Part shown: piece by piece, positions 49,528 through 58,387 of the stretch | Layout: each line of letters begins with the position of its first letter | How positions within the stretch are numbered: position 1 is the stretch's first letter | Assembly (NCBI GenBank): GCA_027036135.1 | Contig: JALVSY010000007.1 | Span: forward strand, 500,880-564,879 | Source: Pyrodictiaceae archaeon | Lineage (GTDB): Archaea; Thermoproteota; Thermoprotei_A; Sulfolobales; Pyrodictiaceae | Direction of reading: 5' to 3' | DNA length: 64,000 bases | Position numbers and translations under genes: made by a program | The notes under the pieces: generated by a model | Told to the model about the DNA's origin: nothing | Database searches by the model: none | What the model saw: the letters and a program-made list of their open reading frames with translations, nothing else

Positions 49528-50796
49528 TTAGATGAGGCTTCTTGGGTCAGTTATTCTACCCGTTACCGCCGCCGCGGCAGCAGTTAACGGGCTAGCCAGG
49601 TAGACCTTGGAGTCGCGGTGCCCCATTCTCCCAACAAAGTTCCGGTTACTAGTACTGATAGCAGTCTCGCCCTCGCCTAGTAGGCCGAAGTGGGCACCGA
49701 GGCACGGGCCACATGTACCATATGTTACTACACACCCAGCTTCCGCGAGAACATCTATTATCCCATCCCTAGATAGTTCTTGGAAGACGCGCCTAGATGC
49801 TGGCACAGCTATGCATCTCACACTCTCCCGTACATGGTGCCTCCTAAGTATGCGCGCAGCGGCCACGAAGTCCTCGTAGCGCCCATTAGTACAGCTCCCA
49901 ATGAACACCTGGTCCACCTCTATCCCCTCTACCTCGGCTACTGCTTTGACATTGTCTACCCTTGGCGGCGCAGCGACGAGGGGCTCTAGGCTACCCAGCT
50001 CCAGTTCTAGCTCATCACTGTACTCCGCGCTGGCATCAGGGTAGAGCCTTGGAGCCTCAACATCATATTTCTCTAGGAGTGTCTTGGCGGTGAGCTCGTC
50101 TACTGGGAAGAGGCCGAGCTTAGCCCCGGCCTCAACAACCATGTTGCTAACTGTGAGCCTTGCCGCGAGGCTGAGTGCCTCCAAGTCGCCCTGAAACTCG
50201 AGAGCCTTATAGATGGCACCGTTAGCGCCCAGCACGGATACGAGTTTCAGGGCGACATCCTTTCCCATAACGCCTCGCGGTAGCTCAGCACCGCTAAGCC
50301 TTACACGCACCTGCTCGGGTACACGTATCCAAGCCTTACCGGAGACAGCTGCTACAGCAGCATCAGTGCTACCGACACCGGTAGCAAAGGAGCCAACTGC
50401 GCCAAGGGTAACTGTGTGGCTATCAGCGCCAAGGATTATTCTCCAAGGCCGTGCATAGCCCTCCTCAACCATCACCTGGTGACTAATACCCCGGCCAACA
50501 TCGTGTAGCCTAACTCCATGCTTCTTGGCGAATCTTCTCATCTCTTGGTGGACCAGGGCAGCAGCCACACTAGGAGCAGGCGCTGCATGGTCTATGAATA
50601 GTATAAGCCTTCCCGGATCGACCTGGTCCTCCATGCCCATTTCCCGGAGAACACGTAGCGCCAAAGGAAAGGTACCATCATGCATATAGACGTAGTCGAT
50701 AGGAACCACTACATGTTCCCCGGGTGACGGCGCCTTACCCAGCCTCTTAGCCAGAATCTTCTCAGTCATAGTAAGGGCTGGCAACGCAGTGCTCAC
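49528..50796 (-). CDS. LeuC-type (de)hydratase large subunit, aconitase family
   Basis: DHAAPAPSVAAALVHQEMRRFAKKHGV; LGADSHTVTLGAVGSFATGVGSTDAA; FIGSCTNGRYEDFVAAARIL; NRNFVGRMGH. Confidence 0.94.
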   Translation of the reverse strand: MSTALPALTMTEKILAKRLGKAPSPGEHVVVPIDYVYMHDGTFPLALRVLREMGMEDQVDPGRLILFIDHAAPAPSVAAALVHQEMRRFAKKHGVRLHDVGRGISHQVMVEEGYARPWRIILGADSHTVTLGAVGSFATGVGSTDAAVAAVSGKAWIRVPEQVRVRLSGAELPRGVMGKDVALKLVSVLGANGAIYKALEFQGDLEALSLAARLTVSNMVVEAGAKLGLFPVDELTAKTLLEKYDVEAPRLYPDASAEYSDELELELGSLEPLVAAPPRVDNVKAVAEVEGIEVDQVFIGSCTNGRYEDFVAAARILRRHHVRESVRCIAVPASRRVFQELSRDGIIDVLAEAGCVVTYGTCGPCLGAHFGLLGEGETAISTSNRNFVGRMGHRDSKVYLASPLTAAAAAVTGRITDPRSLI

Positions 50797-52064
50797 TCCC
50801 CCATCGTTATCTCGGGGAAGTACCTGGTAGCTATCTCGTAGAGCTCCTCGTCGCTAAGCGAGCCCTGCTTCTCCCCCCTCTCATAGAGCCCAACAATCTC
50901 CTCGTGCATAGCTGCTACACGTGGATCATTCTTGTCAACTCTCTTCCCCACCTCAGGGAACCTGAGGCGGAGCCAGGCAACAATCGCTGCACGGCCACCA
51001 TACGCGTTAACCTCTATGCCGGGACGGCGCCCGACAAGACTAGGGTTGAAAGGCAAGTATATCTCCGGGTTCTTGAGCAAACCATCAATATGTATACCGG
51101 CCTTGGTGTTGAACACGTTACGGCCAACAATCGGCTGAAACTCTGGGACACGGTACCCGATCTCCTCAAAGAACCTAGCTACCCGGGGCAACACGGAGAG
51201 ATCTACATCGCCGCTACGCCCGGTCAAGCCAACGTAGTGAACAAGCATTACCTCTAATGGGCAGTTCCCAGCCCTCTCGCCTATACCGAAGAGCGTGCAG
51301 TTACTGTAATCGGCGCCGTAAATCCACGCAGCAAGGTGATTGGCCACGACGAGGCCGAAATCGTTATGCCCATGAAACTCTAGCTGGTGCGAGCCAAGCC
51401 CCAGCTCCCTGAGCCTCCTTATGAGCGCTGGTATTCCCCGTGGGAGGGGAACATCCGGGTACGGGAGGCCAAGCCCAAGGGTATCGGAGAGTCTGAACCG
51501 GATAGGTGTCCCGTACTCCTCGCTAAGCCTCAGAAGCCTCTCCACAAGAGGCCTAATGTTTGTCTCGAAGCTGGCCCGCGTCACGTCCTCGAGGGCGCAG
51601 CGAACAGTTATTCCCCTGCGAAGGGCCTCACCAATAACACTAACATACTTCTCCAACGCCCGCTGTCGATCAACGCCGAGCTTGTAGTAGATATGGTAAT
51701 CACTTATACTAGCAAGGATAATTGTCTCGTCAAACCCTGCCTCAAGCACGAGCCTCAAGTCATTAAAACTAGACCTTATCCACGCCACCGGCCTAGGCCT
51801 CTCAGCGCCATACTCTTGTATACGCCTAGCTAGCTCCCTGTCACGACTAGTATAGAGAAACAACTCCGTAGACTCTATAGCGCCCCTGCCGCCGAGCTCT
51901 ACGAGGAACTCGTATATCCTCAACCCCTCCTCGACACGCAGCGGCCTCCAACCCTGTTGCCCATCCCTAAGCGTGGTATCGGTAACAGCGAGCCTACGCC
52001 CAGCAAGTAACCCGTCAACGGGTATACGGGGGAAATCACTGTACGGAAAAACATCGTGGAACAA
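50793..52064 (-). CDS. IPMS/homocitrate synthase family member, best resembling Re-citrate synthase
   Basis: TDTTLRDGQQGWRPLRVEEGLRIYEFLVELGG; ESTELFLYTSRDRE; ISDYHIYYKLG; EFHGHNDFGLVVANHLAAWIYG; NCTLFGIGERAGNCPLE; 4-nt overlap with LeuC. Confidence 0.85.
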   Translation of the reverse strand: MFHDVFPYSDFPRIPVDGLLAGRRLAVTDTTLRDGQQGWRPLRVEEGLRIYEFLVELGGRGAIESTELFLYTSRDRELARRIQEYGAERPRPVAWIRSSFNDLRLVLEAGFDETIILASISDYHIYYKLGVDRQRALEKYVSVIGEALRRGITVRCALEDVTRASFETNIRPLVERLLRLSEEYGTPIRFRLSDTLGLGLPYPDVPLPRGIPALIRRLRELGLGSHQLEFHGHNDFGLVVANHLAAWIYGADYSNCTLFGIGERAGNCPLEVMLVHYVGLTGRSGDVDLSVLPRVARFFEEIGYRVPEFQPIVGRNVFNTKAGIHIDGLLKNPEIYLPFNPSLVGRRPGIEVNAYGGRAAIVAWLRLRFPEVGKRVDKNDPRVAAMHEEIVGLYERGEKQGSLSDEELYEIATRYFPEITMGE

Positions 52065-52434
52065 CCTAGCTTCTCCAAGCCTATCCCTATGCCGACTTAA
52101 TGCAGAGCCACCCCGCTCACATCTAATCCGATGCGAACTCTATGCGGCAAGAAGCGCCCAGTGCAGGGAATAAAGACACAAACCGTGATAGAGGGTACGA
52201 ATCCAAGTAAAATCTCTAAGAAAAACCGTACCAGAAACGTACACCGAGCATGAAACGCAGAGGAAGAAATTCACCCGGATTAATGAAACAATACGAAGTA
52301 GATCCGCACCACTCCACAAGCACGCAGCATATAGGATGAATTAATAACGTATTAGCATCGGCTAGAGGAAAGAGAACTAGAGAACAAGAAAGAAGATACA
52401 AAAGATCCCGGAAACCTTACTAGCTCTACTAGTT

Positions 52435-52518
52435 AAAGGGATGAAGAACTTTCGGTCGCCCCGAGGCAGTGCCACGGGGCGTATATGTGGTGAGGAATTT
52501 TCCTCCCCCTGACCCTTT
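52435..52518 (+). ncRNA. Candidate structured RNA with closing stem, C/D-like K-turn motif and two internal hairpins
   Basis: AAAGGG(52435-52440)/CCCTTT(52513-52518); AUGAAGA and CUGA next to it; CGCCCCG-A-GGC-AGT-GCC-A-CGGGGCG (52457-52481); GAGGAA-TT-TTCCTC (52492-52505). Confidence 0.45.
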
Positions 52519-52661
52519 GTTTCCAATTCACTATACTTCATAACTGTTGATATTATGGTGCGGCAGTAAACTAGAATGAGTGATGTGTTTCTTGATCAGC
52601 GTTATTATTGTCCTATTATATTAATTAGTGTGGGTCCCTCTCCGACTAAAATGGTGGGGCT

Positions 52662-52934
52662 ATGGCTCTTCGTGTTAAGGTCGATGAGAAGGGTAGGATA
52701 ACGTTACCTAAGGAAGTGCGTGTGGCACTTGGTATAAGACCGGGGGATGAATTGTCAATAGATATTGTTGGAGAGAAAATAGTTATTGAGAAGAGTACTA
52801 ACCCCTTTGAGAAGCTAGGCAAGCTCCTCGGCGATATATCGTTTAGTAGGAAATTACGTCTCGTGGCTGAGCAAGAGGCTCTGAAGAGCATTAGGGAGAG
52901 GCTGAGTAAAAATGCCGAGGAAGTATCTGCTTGA
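52662..52934 (+). CDS. AbrB/SpoVT-type antitoxin (VapB)
   Basis: RVKVDEKGRITLPKEVRVALGIRPGDELSIDIVGEKIVIEK. Confidence 0.92.
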   Translation: MALRVKVDEKGRITLPKEVRVALGIRPGDELSIDIVGEKIVIEKSTNPFEKLGKLLGDISFSRKLRLVAEQEALKSIRERLSKNAEEVSA

Positions 52935-53328
52935 GACGGGCTTCCTATTAGCTCTTAACCCCAATGATAGGAATCATGATTGGGCTATGGAAGTCCTTAA
53001 CAAAGCCAGGGAAGGAGGATTCAAAATCTGTATATCGCCAGCTGCACCGATAGAGATTTCGCTGATGTTAAGAAGCAGAGGAGTGAGTGATGACATTATA
53101 GCAGAGGTGTTCAAGGCAATGGATGACGCAATAAGTCTTTATACAGAACCAGAGTATTGTAGCCTAACGCTAAGACACCTTGCTTATGCCGCGGAGCTAC
53201 GATCGAAGTACCGAGGCTTGACCTTCTTTGATTCAGTGCATGCTGCGATAGCCATTACTAATAGGCTAATATATCTTGATCTAGACACTGTCGTACGAAA
53301 AGTAGTTGAGTCTGAAATGGGGCACTAA
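52912..53328 (+). CDS. VapC-like PIN toxin
   Basis: KYLLETGFLLALNPNDRNHDWA...LTFFDSVHAAIAITNRLIYLDLD; overlaps the antitoxin gene. Confidence 0.88.
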   Translation: MPRKYLLETGFLLALNPNDRNHDWAMEVLNKAREGGFKICISPAAPIEISLMLRSRGVSDDIIAEVFKAMDDAISLYTEPEYCSLTLRHLAYAAELRSKYRGLTFFDSVHAAIAITNRLIYLDLDTVVRKVVESEMGH

Positions 53329-53392
53329 TGTAGAGCTTGTATAGCCTCCTATATGTTGGGAGCGCAAAAGTAAGCAATTGTGGCACAAGATC

Positions 53393-54187
53393 TTAGCTTC
53401 CAATTATTAGTGGGTCTGTACTCGTTATCCTCCTTAGGAGCTCTATTACTGAGAGTGCTGCTAGCCAGCTCGTCCTCGGATTAGTCTTGCTGGGCACATT
53501 CTCTACCCTTATCTCTATCCGTGAAGCCTTTGACTCGACTAGTATTATGTGAGTGTTCCTCTCGACACTGGGGTCAACTATTACTTCTACTTCGGCTTCT
53601 TTGCCCGCTGCTAGGCTTAGGGCTGCAGCGACGTTGACGTTGAAGGGGAATCGCTTCACGGCCTCCCTCGCGGGGCCGTGGTAGAGTACTTTTCTCTCCT
53701 TGGCCTCGATGCCTAAGCTTCTCGGCGGCTTAATAGTCCTCAGCACTACCCTGTCTATGCCTACTGTTCTTAGTGCCCTCACAGCGTCTAGCCCAGCTAT
53801 TGCCCCCGTGGGCGCGTATATCTTGGCCCCGGTCTTCTTAGCGGTGGCTACGAGTTTTTCTCTTAGCTCGTCGTCGAGTAGTGCTCCAACGCTTAGGATC
53901 ACGAGGTTTATCCCGTGGGAGAGTATCTCTTCGCCGTACTGTCTTACTGCTTCCTGGCTAGCAGCCTCTATTACATAGTCCATGCTGTGTTCTAGGAACT
54001 CTTTGAGCGAGGTAGTGATCGGTACTTCTTTCCCTAGCCTCTCTTTTAGCTTCTCGCACTTCTCGGGATAAATATCCATCATTACTACTAGGTCTGCGTC
54101 CACAATGCCGCTGCCGAGGGCCCCGACGATCTCTGAGGCTATTGCGCCGCACCCTATGAGGCCTATGCAGGGCCTAGCATTGTTCAA
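53393..54187 (-). CDS. nadX: L-aspartate dehydrogenase
   Basis: IGLIGCGAIASEIVGAL; DYVIEAASQEAVRQYGEEILSHGINLVILSVGAL; APTGAIAGLDAVRAL. Confidence 0.93.
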   Translation of the reverse strand: MNNARPCIGLIGCGAIASEIVGALGSGIVDADLVVMMDIYPEKCEKLKERLGKEVPITTSLKEFLEHSMDYVIEAASQEAVRQYGEEILSHGINLVILSVGALLDDELREKLVATAKKTGAKIYAPTGAIAGLDAVRALRTVGIDRVVLRTIKPPRSLGIEAKERKVLYHGPAREAVKRFPFNVNVAAALSLAAGKEAEVEVIVDPSVERNTHIILVESKASRIEIRVENVPSKTNPRTSWLAALSVIELLRRITSTDPLIIGS

Positions 54188-55055
54188 CTCTCTTCATCTC
54201 CGCGGAGAGATCGATTCTCTCCGGGTGGTAGAAGGGATAACTGGTACTAATCACGTCTACCCCGCTCGCGGCGTACACGGCTATGTTCCAGGGCCCTATA
54301 CCGCCACTAGCCTCCACCAATACCTTGTCGCGTAGCCCGCTCTCCTCGAGCAAGCGGAGAGCCTGCCTAACCTCGTCCGGGGACATGTTGTCCAGCATGA
54401 CTATGTCTGCTCCGAGCCTCGCAGCAAGCACGGCATCCTCGGGCCTAGACACCTCAACCTCTAGTTTGTGTGCAAAGCTCTTCCTCTCAACAGCTCTCCT
54501 CAGGGCTTCCTCGAGGCTACCTATTATCTCCACGTGGCTATCCTTGACTATGAGTGCATCGCTTAGTCCCCAGCGGTGGGTGTCGCCTCCACCGTGGCGG
54601 AAGGCTAGCTTGGCGCAGAGCCGGAACCCTGGGGGAGTCTTGCGAGTAGCGGCTACTCTTACCCTACTGTTAAGCCTTCTAGCCATTAGTACGAGGCGCT
54701 GCGTAGCAGTAGCAATACCCGAGGCATACATGAGTAAGTCGAGCAGAGTTCTCTCAAGCAACAAGAGGTCGCGCGCACTCCCGCGTATGCGCATAACTAC
54801 GTTTCCTTCGTGGAACCATTGCCCGCTCTCAACGTGCTCGAGTACCCGTAGGCCGAGAAGCTCCAGGGCCTCAGCGGCCTCGGAAGTACAGGAGGCGACA
54901 CCACTGCTCTTAGCCCTTATAATCATCTCTGCACAGTCATCGCGTATGCCGAGAGCCTCGGTGGTAGCATCAATGTAGGGCGCGTCCTCCTTTATCCAGT
55001 GAAGCAGCTCCTCCGCTATCCTCCGGGACCAGAGCCCCGGGGACAGCCTCGTCAA
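54174..55055 (-). CDS. nadC: Nicotinate-nucleotide (quinolinate) pyrophosphorylase
   Basis: ERTLLDLLMYASGIATATQRLV; VAATRKTPPGFRLCAKLAFRHGGGDTHRWGLSDALIVKDSH; VEASGGI. Confidence 0.94.
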   Translation of the reverse strand: MTRLSPGLWSRRIAEELLHWIKEDAPYIDATTEALGIRDDCAEMIIRAKSSGVASCTSEAAEALELLGLRVLEHVESGQWFHEGNVVMRIRGSARDLLLLERTLLDLLMYASGIATATQRLVLMARRLNSRVRVAATRKTPPGFRLCAKLAFRHGGGDTHRWGLSDALIVKDSHVEIIGSLEEALRRAVERKSFAHKLEVEVSRPEDAVLAARLGADIVMLDNMSPDEVRQALRLLEESGLRDKVLVEASGGIGPWNIAVYAASGVDVISTSYPFYHPERIDLSAEMKRVEQC

Positions 55056-55124
55056 GGCTGCGGCACCACCTAGCGGGCAAGGAGACCTTCAGTGGAGAGA
55101 CGCGCATGTGTGGAATCCACCGTG

Positions 55125-56072
55125 TTATTTCCTCGGCTTCTTGCCTACTAGCTCTAGTCCCCTCTCAACAGCTTCCCGTGCCCTCTTCGCTATATTGCTT
55201 GGTATCTCTACTTGGGGCTTCAGTGTCTCTAAGCTGTGGACTATCTTCTCTAGAGTGATCTTCTTCATGTCTATGCAGACTGTCCGTACTGATACAGGAT
55301 AGATAGTAGCCTCTGGGTAGAGACGCTTAGCCCGGTAGGCGAGGCCCTCCTCGGTCCCAATTATGTAGGAGCCCTTGGGGTCTGTGCGGCCTATGTAGCG
55401 GAGCATCTGGCTAGTACTACCAATATACTCTGCGAGCCTGCGAGCTTCGCGAGGCGCCTCGGGGTGTACTAGTACTCGTGCCTCGGGGTGCTGCTCCTTC
55501 GCGAGTCTAACGTAGTACCCGCTCACAAGGTACTCGTGAACCGGGCAACGACCATGCCTCGGTACCGGGATTACTTGTTTCTCGGGCACGTTTTCCTGGA
55601 CCCATTCGGCGAGGTTCTTATCGGGCGCGAAGAGTACCTTCTCAGCCTCGAGCCTCTTCACGGCATCTATGGCCGAGGCACTGGTGACCACGTAGTCTGC
55701 CTCCGCCTTGGCCTCCACATAAGAGTTCACATAGATAACGAGGGGCGCACCGGGATGCTCCTGCTTAGCCTCGCGGAGCAGCCTAGGAGTCGCGAAGCTG
55801 GCTAGTGGGCACCCAGCAGCGGGCTCGGGGTGAAGAACTATGCGGTCAGGGTTAAGGAGCTTAGCAACCTCTGCCATGAAGCGTACCCCGGCCAAGACTA
55901 TTACGTCTGCCTCGGTCTCCATAGCCTTTATCGCTAGCTCGAGGCTATCCCCAACATAATCAGCGGCATCCTGTATCTCCGGGAGCATATAGTTATGTGC
56001 AAGGATTACTGCTCGTCGCTCACGCTTAAGCTTCTCAAGCCTGTCAAGGAGCATTTTAACATAAGTACTCAC
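55125..56072 (-). CDS. nadA: Quinolinate synthase
   Basis: VILAHNYMLPEIQDAADYVGDSLELA; GVRFMAEVAKLLNPDRIVLHPEPAAGCPLA; VHPEAPREAR. Confidence 0.95.
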   Translation of the reverse strand: MSTYVKMLLDRLEKLKRERRAVILAHNYMLPEIQDAADYVGDSLELAIKAMETEADVIVLAGVRFMAEVAKLLNPDRIVLHPEPAAGCPLASFATPRLLREAKQEHPGAPLVIYVNSYVEAKAEADYVVTSASAIDAVKRLEAEKVLFAPDKNLAEWVQENVPEKQVIPVPRHGRCPVHEYLVSGYYVRLAKEQHPEARVLVHPEAPREARRLAEYIGSTSQMLRYIGRTDPKGSYIIGTEEGLAYRAKRLYPEATIYPVSVRTVCIDMKKITLEKIVHSLETLKPQVEIPSNIAKRAREAVERGLELVGKKPRK

Positions 56073-56176
56073 TATTTACACCCAAGTTAAACACGCAGCC
56101 CAGGCCCAATAATAAGAACGGCGGTATCTAAGCCTGCCAACTAGATGAGGACCATTCACGGAGGAGGCGATTAGCC

Positions 56177-56479
56177 ATGGATGCGATAAGCCGCCTAGTA
56201 GACACCGTGTATACTGCCCTCAGCGTGGTGAGGAATGCCTGCAGAGACCCATGTACTAGGACTATTTGCGAAGAACTAGAGGATGCACTAATGCTCCTCC
56301 TAGACGAGGCTGGCGACACGGAGCAAGTAGCACCAATGGCTCTCCGCGCCGTGGAGCAAGCGGCAACGGCTCTTACAGAGGCAGCAGAGAAGGCTAGGAG
56401 GAATGGCTGTAGCCGCGCAGCAGTATTGTTCGAGCAGGCCGCGGAGCTTCTACGCAGCATAATACATAGTACCGTATAA
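56177..56479 (+). CDS. Hypothetical helical protein with four Cys
   Basis: 100-aa ORF; RNACRDPCTRTICEELEDAL. Confidence 0.55.
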   Translation: MDAISRLVDTVYTALSVVRNACRDPCTRTICEELEDALMLLLDEAGDTEQVAPMALRAVEQAATALTEAAEKARRNGCSRAAVLFEQAAELLRSIIHSTV

Positions 56480-56574
56480 TTGAATACTATGGGGATAGGC
56501 TTATATAGAAGACTATAACCTATACTAGCCAGGAATACAGAGTAGCAATACTCCGCATATAATGGTGATATAAA

Positions 56575-57107
56575 ATGGTAGATGATATATATATATATCT
56601 AGGAGAAAATTTCTAAGCGGCCTCATTGCCTCATCAGCTTTAGTATTTCTATCCCCTATAGTTTCAACCGCTAGAAGTCTTAAGCCGCAAGAAAACGCTG
56701 GCCTAAAGATTGAAACCTCTATCGAGGGTGTGAAGGAATTTAACTTTGACCTCTATAAGCTACTCTACATAAAAAGCCATACCATAGTATCCCTTAAGGG
56801 ATTAAAGAAATATGATGCCAAGGTATCAGCTTTTACTCTAAGAGGCATTGTAAATGGTATGATGGAGCCTTCTATATTGTTTATAGATGAGAGCACTAGT
56901 GGTAAAACAACTATAATAGCCTATGCTGATGATGAGGAATACATGATAAAAAGCATTAATAAATCACAGCCTACCACTAAGAAAGTAATACTATCATTAC
57001 TAAACTCTATAGAAAGTGAAGCATCAAATAAAGGATTTAAAAAGCTAGTTAGATACATTGATATAATAAAGAAAAGTATAGAAGTAATTAAAGGTGATAC
57101 CCTATGA
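56575..57107 (+). CDS. Tat-signal-bearing small protein; ATG 56575 and the signal frame are offset by an (AT)6 tract
   Basis: Frame from 56586: YIYISRRKFLSGLIASSALVFLSPIVSTARSLKPQENAGLKIETSIEGVKEFNFDLYKLL...; ORF track begins only at internal ATG 56730. Confidence 0.6.
56587..56598. repeat. (AT)6 dinucleotide tract at the 5' end of the Tat-protein gene
   Basis: ATGGTAGATGAT-(AT)6-CTAGGAGAAAATTT. Confidence 0.8.
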
Positions 57108-57364
57108 CAAGCAAGGACGAGTTAAAAGCATTTTATATCGAAGAAAAAGATGTAGATGCCTATAATACACTATTTAGTAGAATTAGTGATATTGATGATC
57201 TTGATAAGAGTCCTAATATAGAGCCGGAGACATTTGTTGCACCAGTTACGGCAATTGTCTATGTAATAGGTCTTCATGATGTGATTATTGCTTTGAACTA
57301 CGGATTTTATGTTAACGCAGCCGTATATGAAAACTTATATAAATGGGTTCATGTATGGGGATAA
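57104..57364 (+). CDS. 86-aa precursor-like peptide with acidic N-terminal half and hydrophobic/aromatic C-terminal half
   Basis: MTSKDELKAFYIEEKDVDAYNTLFSRISDIDDLDKSPNIEPETFVAPVTAIVYVIGLHDVIIALNYGFYVNAAVYENLYKWVHVWG; ATGA overlap upstream, radical SAM gene 3 nt downstream. Confidence 0.65.
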   Translation: MTSKDELKAFYIEEKDVDAYNTLFSRISDIDDLDKSPNIEPETFVAPVTAIVYVIGLHDVIIALNYGFYVNAAVYENLYKWVHVWG

Positions 57365-57367
57365 GCT

Positions 57368-58387
57368 ATGATCCCTCGGCAAATTTCAATTATTTTCACG
57401 TATAAATGTAATTTCTTTTGCGATCATTGTTCCATGATGGCGTCTCCTAGCGAAAACATGGTTTTTGATTTTAGTCTATTTAAGAAAATTATTGATGAAG
57501 CGCGTGAAATCCCCTCAATATATACTATAGTGTTTACTGGTGGAGAACCAACACTTTATTTCAAGAAACTTTTACGATTTATAAACTATTCTTATGAGAA
57601 CGGTTTCAATACCCGCTTAATCACAAATGCTTGGTGGGCGTATTCGTACTCTTCTGCACTATCTATGGTACGTGAGCTAAGAAAGTCTGGCTTAAGAGAA
57701 ATTAACATAAGTTTTGATGATTTCCATTATTATTGGCTTAAGAAATATTATAAAGGCGAAGAAAATCTAGTAAATGCCGTCAAAGCCTCTCTTGAAGAGG
57801 GGCTTCGTACACTAATTGCTATAGCACGCTATAGTAGTGGTCAGAAAATAACAAAAAGTTATGTAGTAAATCTATTAAAGAAAGAAGGAGTGGATTTCAA
57901 AAGGATAATAATTTCTGAGGGGTATATATCGAAAATAGGACGAGCACTAAATGTACATACGACGTTCAATAGAGATGACTTAAATATTTTAAGAAACGAG
58001 GTTAGGAAACCATGTACCGAAATAGGTACTACAATAACGATTAAGCCGGATGGTAAAATACTTGCGTGTTGTGGGCATATAATTAGAACCAAAGCAGCTG
58101 ATCTATTTGAGGTTGGTAACGCGTATAACGATAGTCTTCGTGAAATCATTAAACGTCTATGGAGAAATATTCTCTTTTGGACAATTTATCTTAAGGGACC
58201 ATATTATGTACTAAAGAATATACTAGAGACAAATGATAATATAGAGGATAATTTTATCAGTAAATGCGAGATATGCTATCTTCTAGGAACAAAATTTAAA
58301 TCTAAACTTATTAATTATTTCTATAAGAATAAATATAATATAATTAATAGTCTAAGGATATATTATAAGGGATATAAAGATGAATAA
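57368..58387 (+). CDS. Radical SAM protein with SPASM-like C-terminal Cys cluster
   Basis: TYKCNFFCDHCSMM (CX3CX2C); VFTGGEPTLYF; KPDGKILACCGH, FEVGNAYNDSLREIIKRLW, KCEICY. Confidence 0.9.
   Translation: MIPRQISIIFTYKCNFFCDHCSMMASPSENMVFDFSLFKKIIDEAREIPSIYTIVFTGGEPTLYFKKLLRFINYSYENGFNTRLITNAWWAYSYSSALSMVRELRKSGLREINISFDDFHYYWLKKYYKGEENLVNAVKASLEEGLRTLIAIARYSSGQKITKSYVVNLLKKEGVDFKRIIISEGYISKIGRALNVHTTFNRDDLNILRNEVRKPCTEIGTTITIKPDGKILACCGHIIRTKAADLFEVGNAYNDSLREIIKRLWRNILFWTIYLKGPYYVLKNILETNDNIEDNFISKCEICYLLGTKFKSKLINYFYKNKYNIINSLRIYYKGYKDE

Noticed and set aside
54283-54978. 231-aa plus-strand ORF opposite nadC
   Set aside because: Antisense of a clear nadC; Ser/Leu-rich shadow frame
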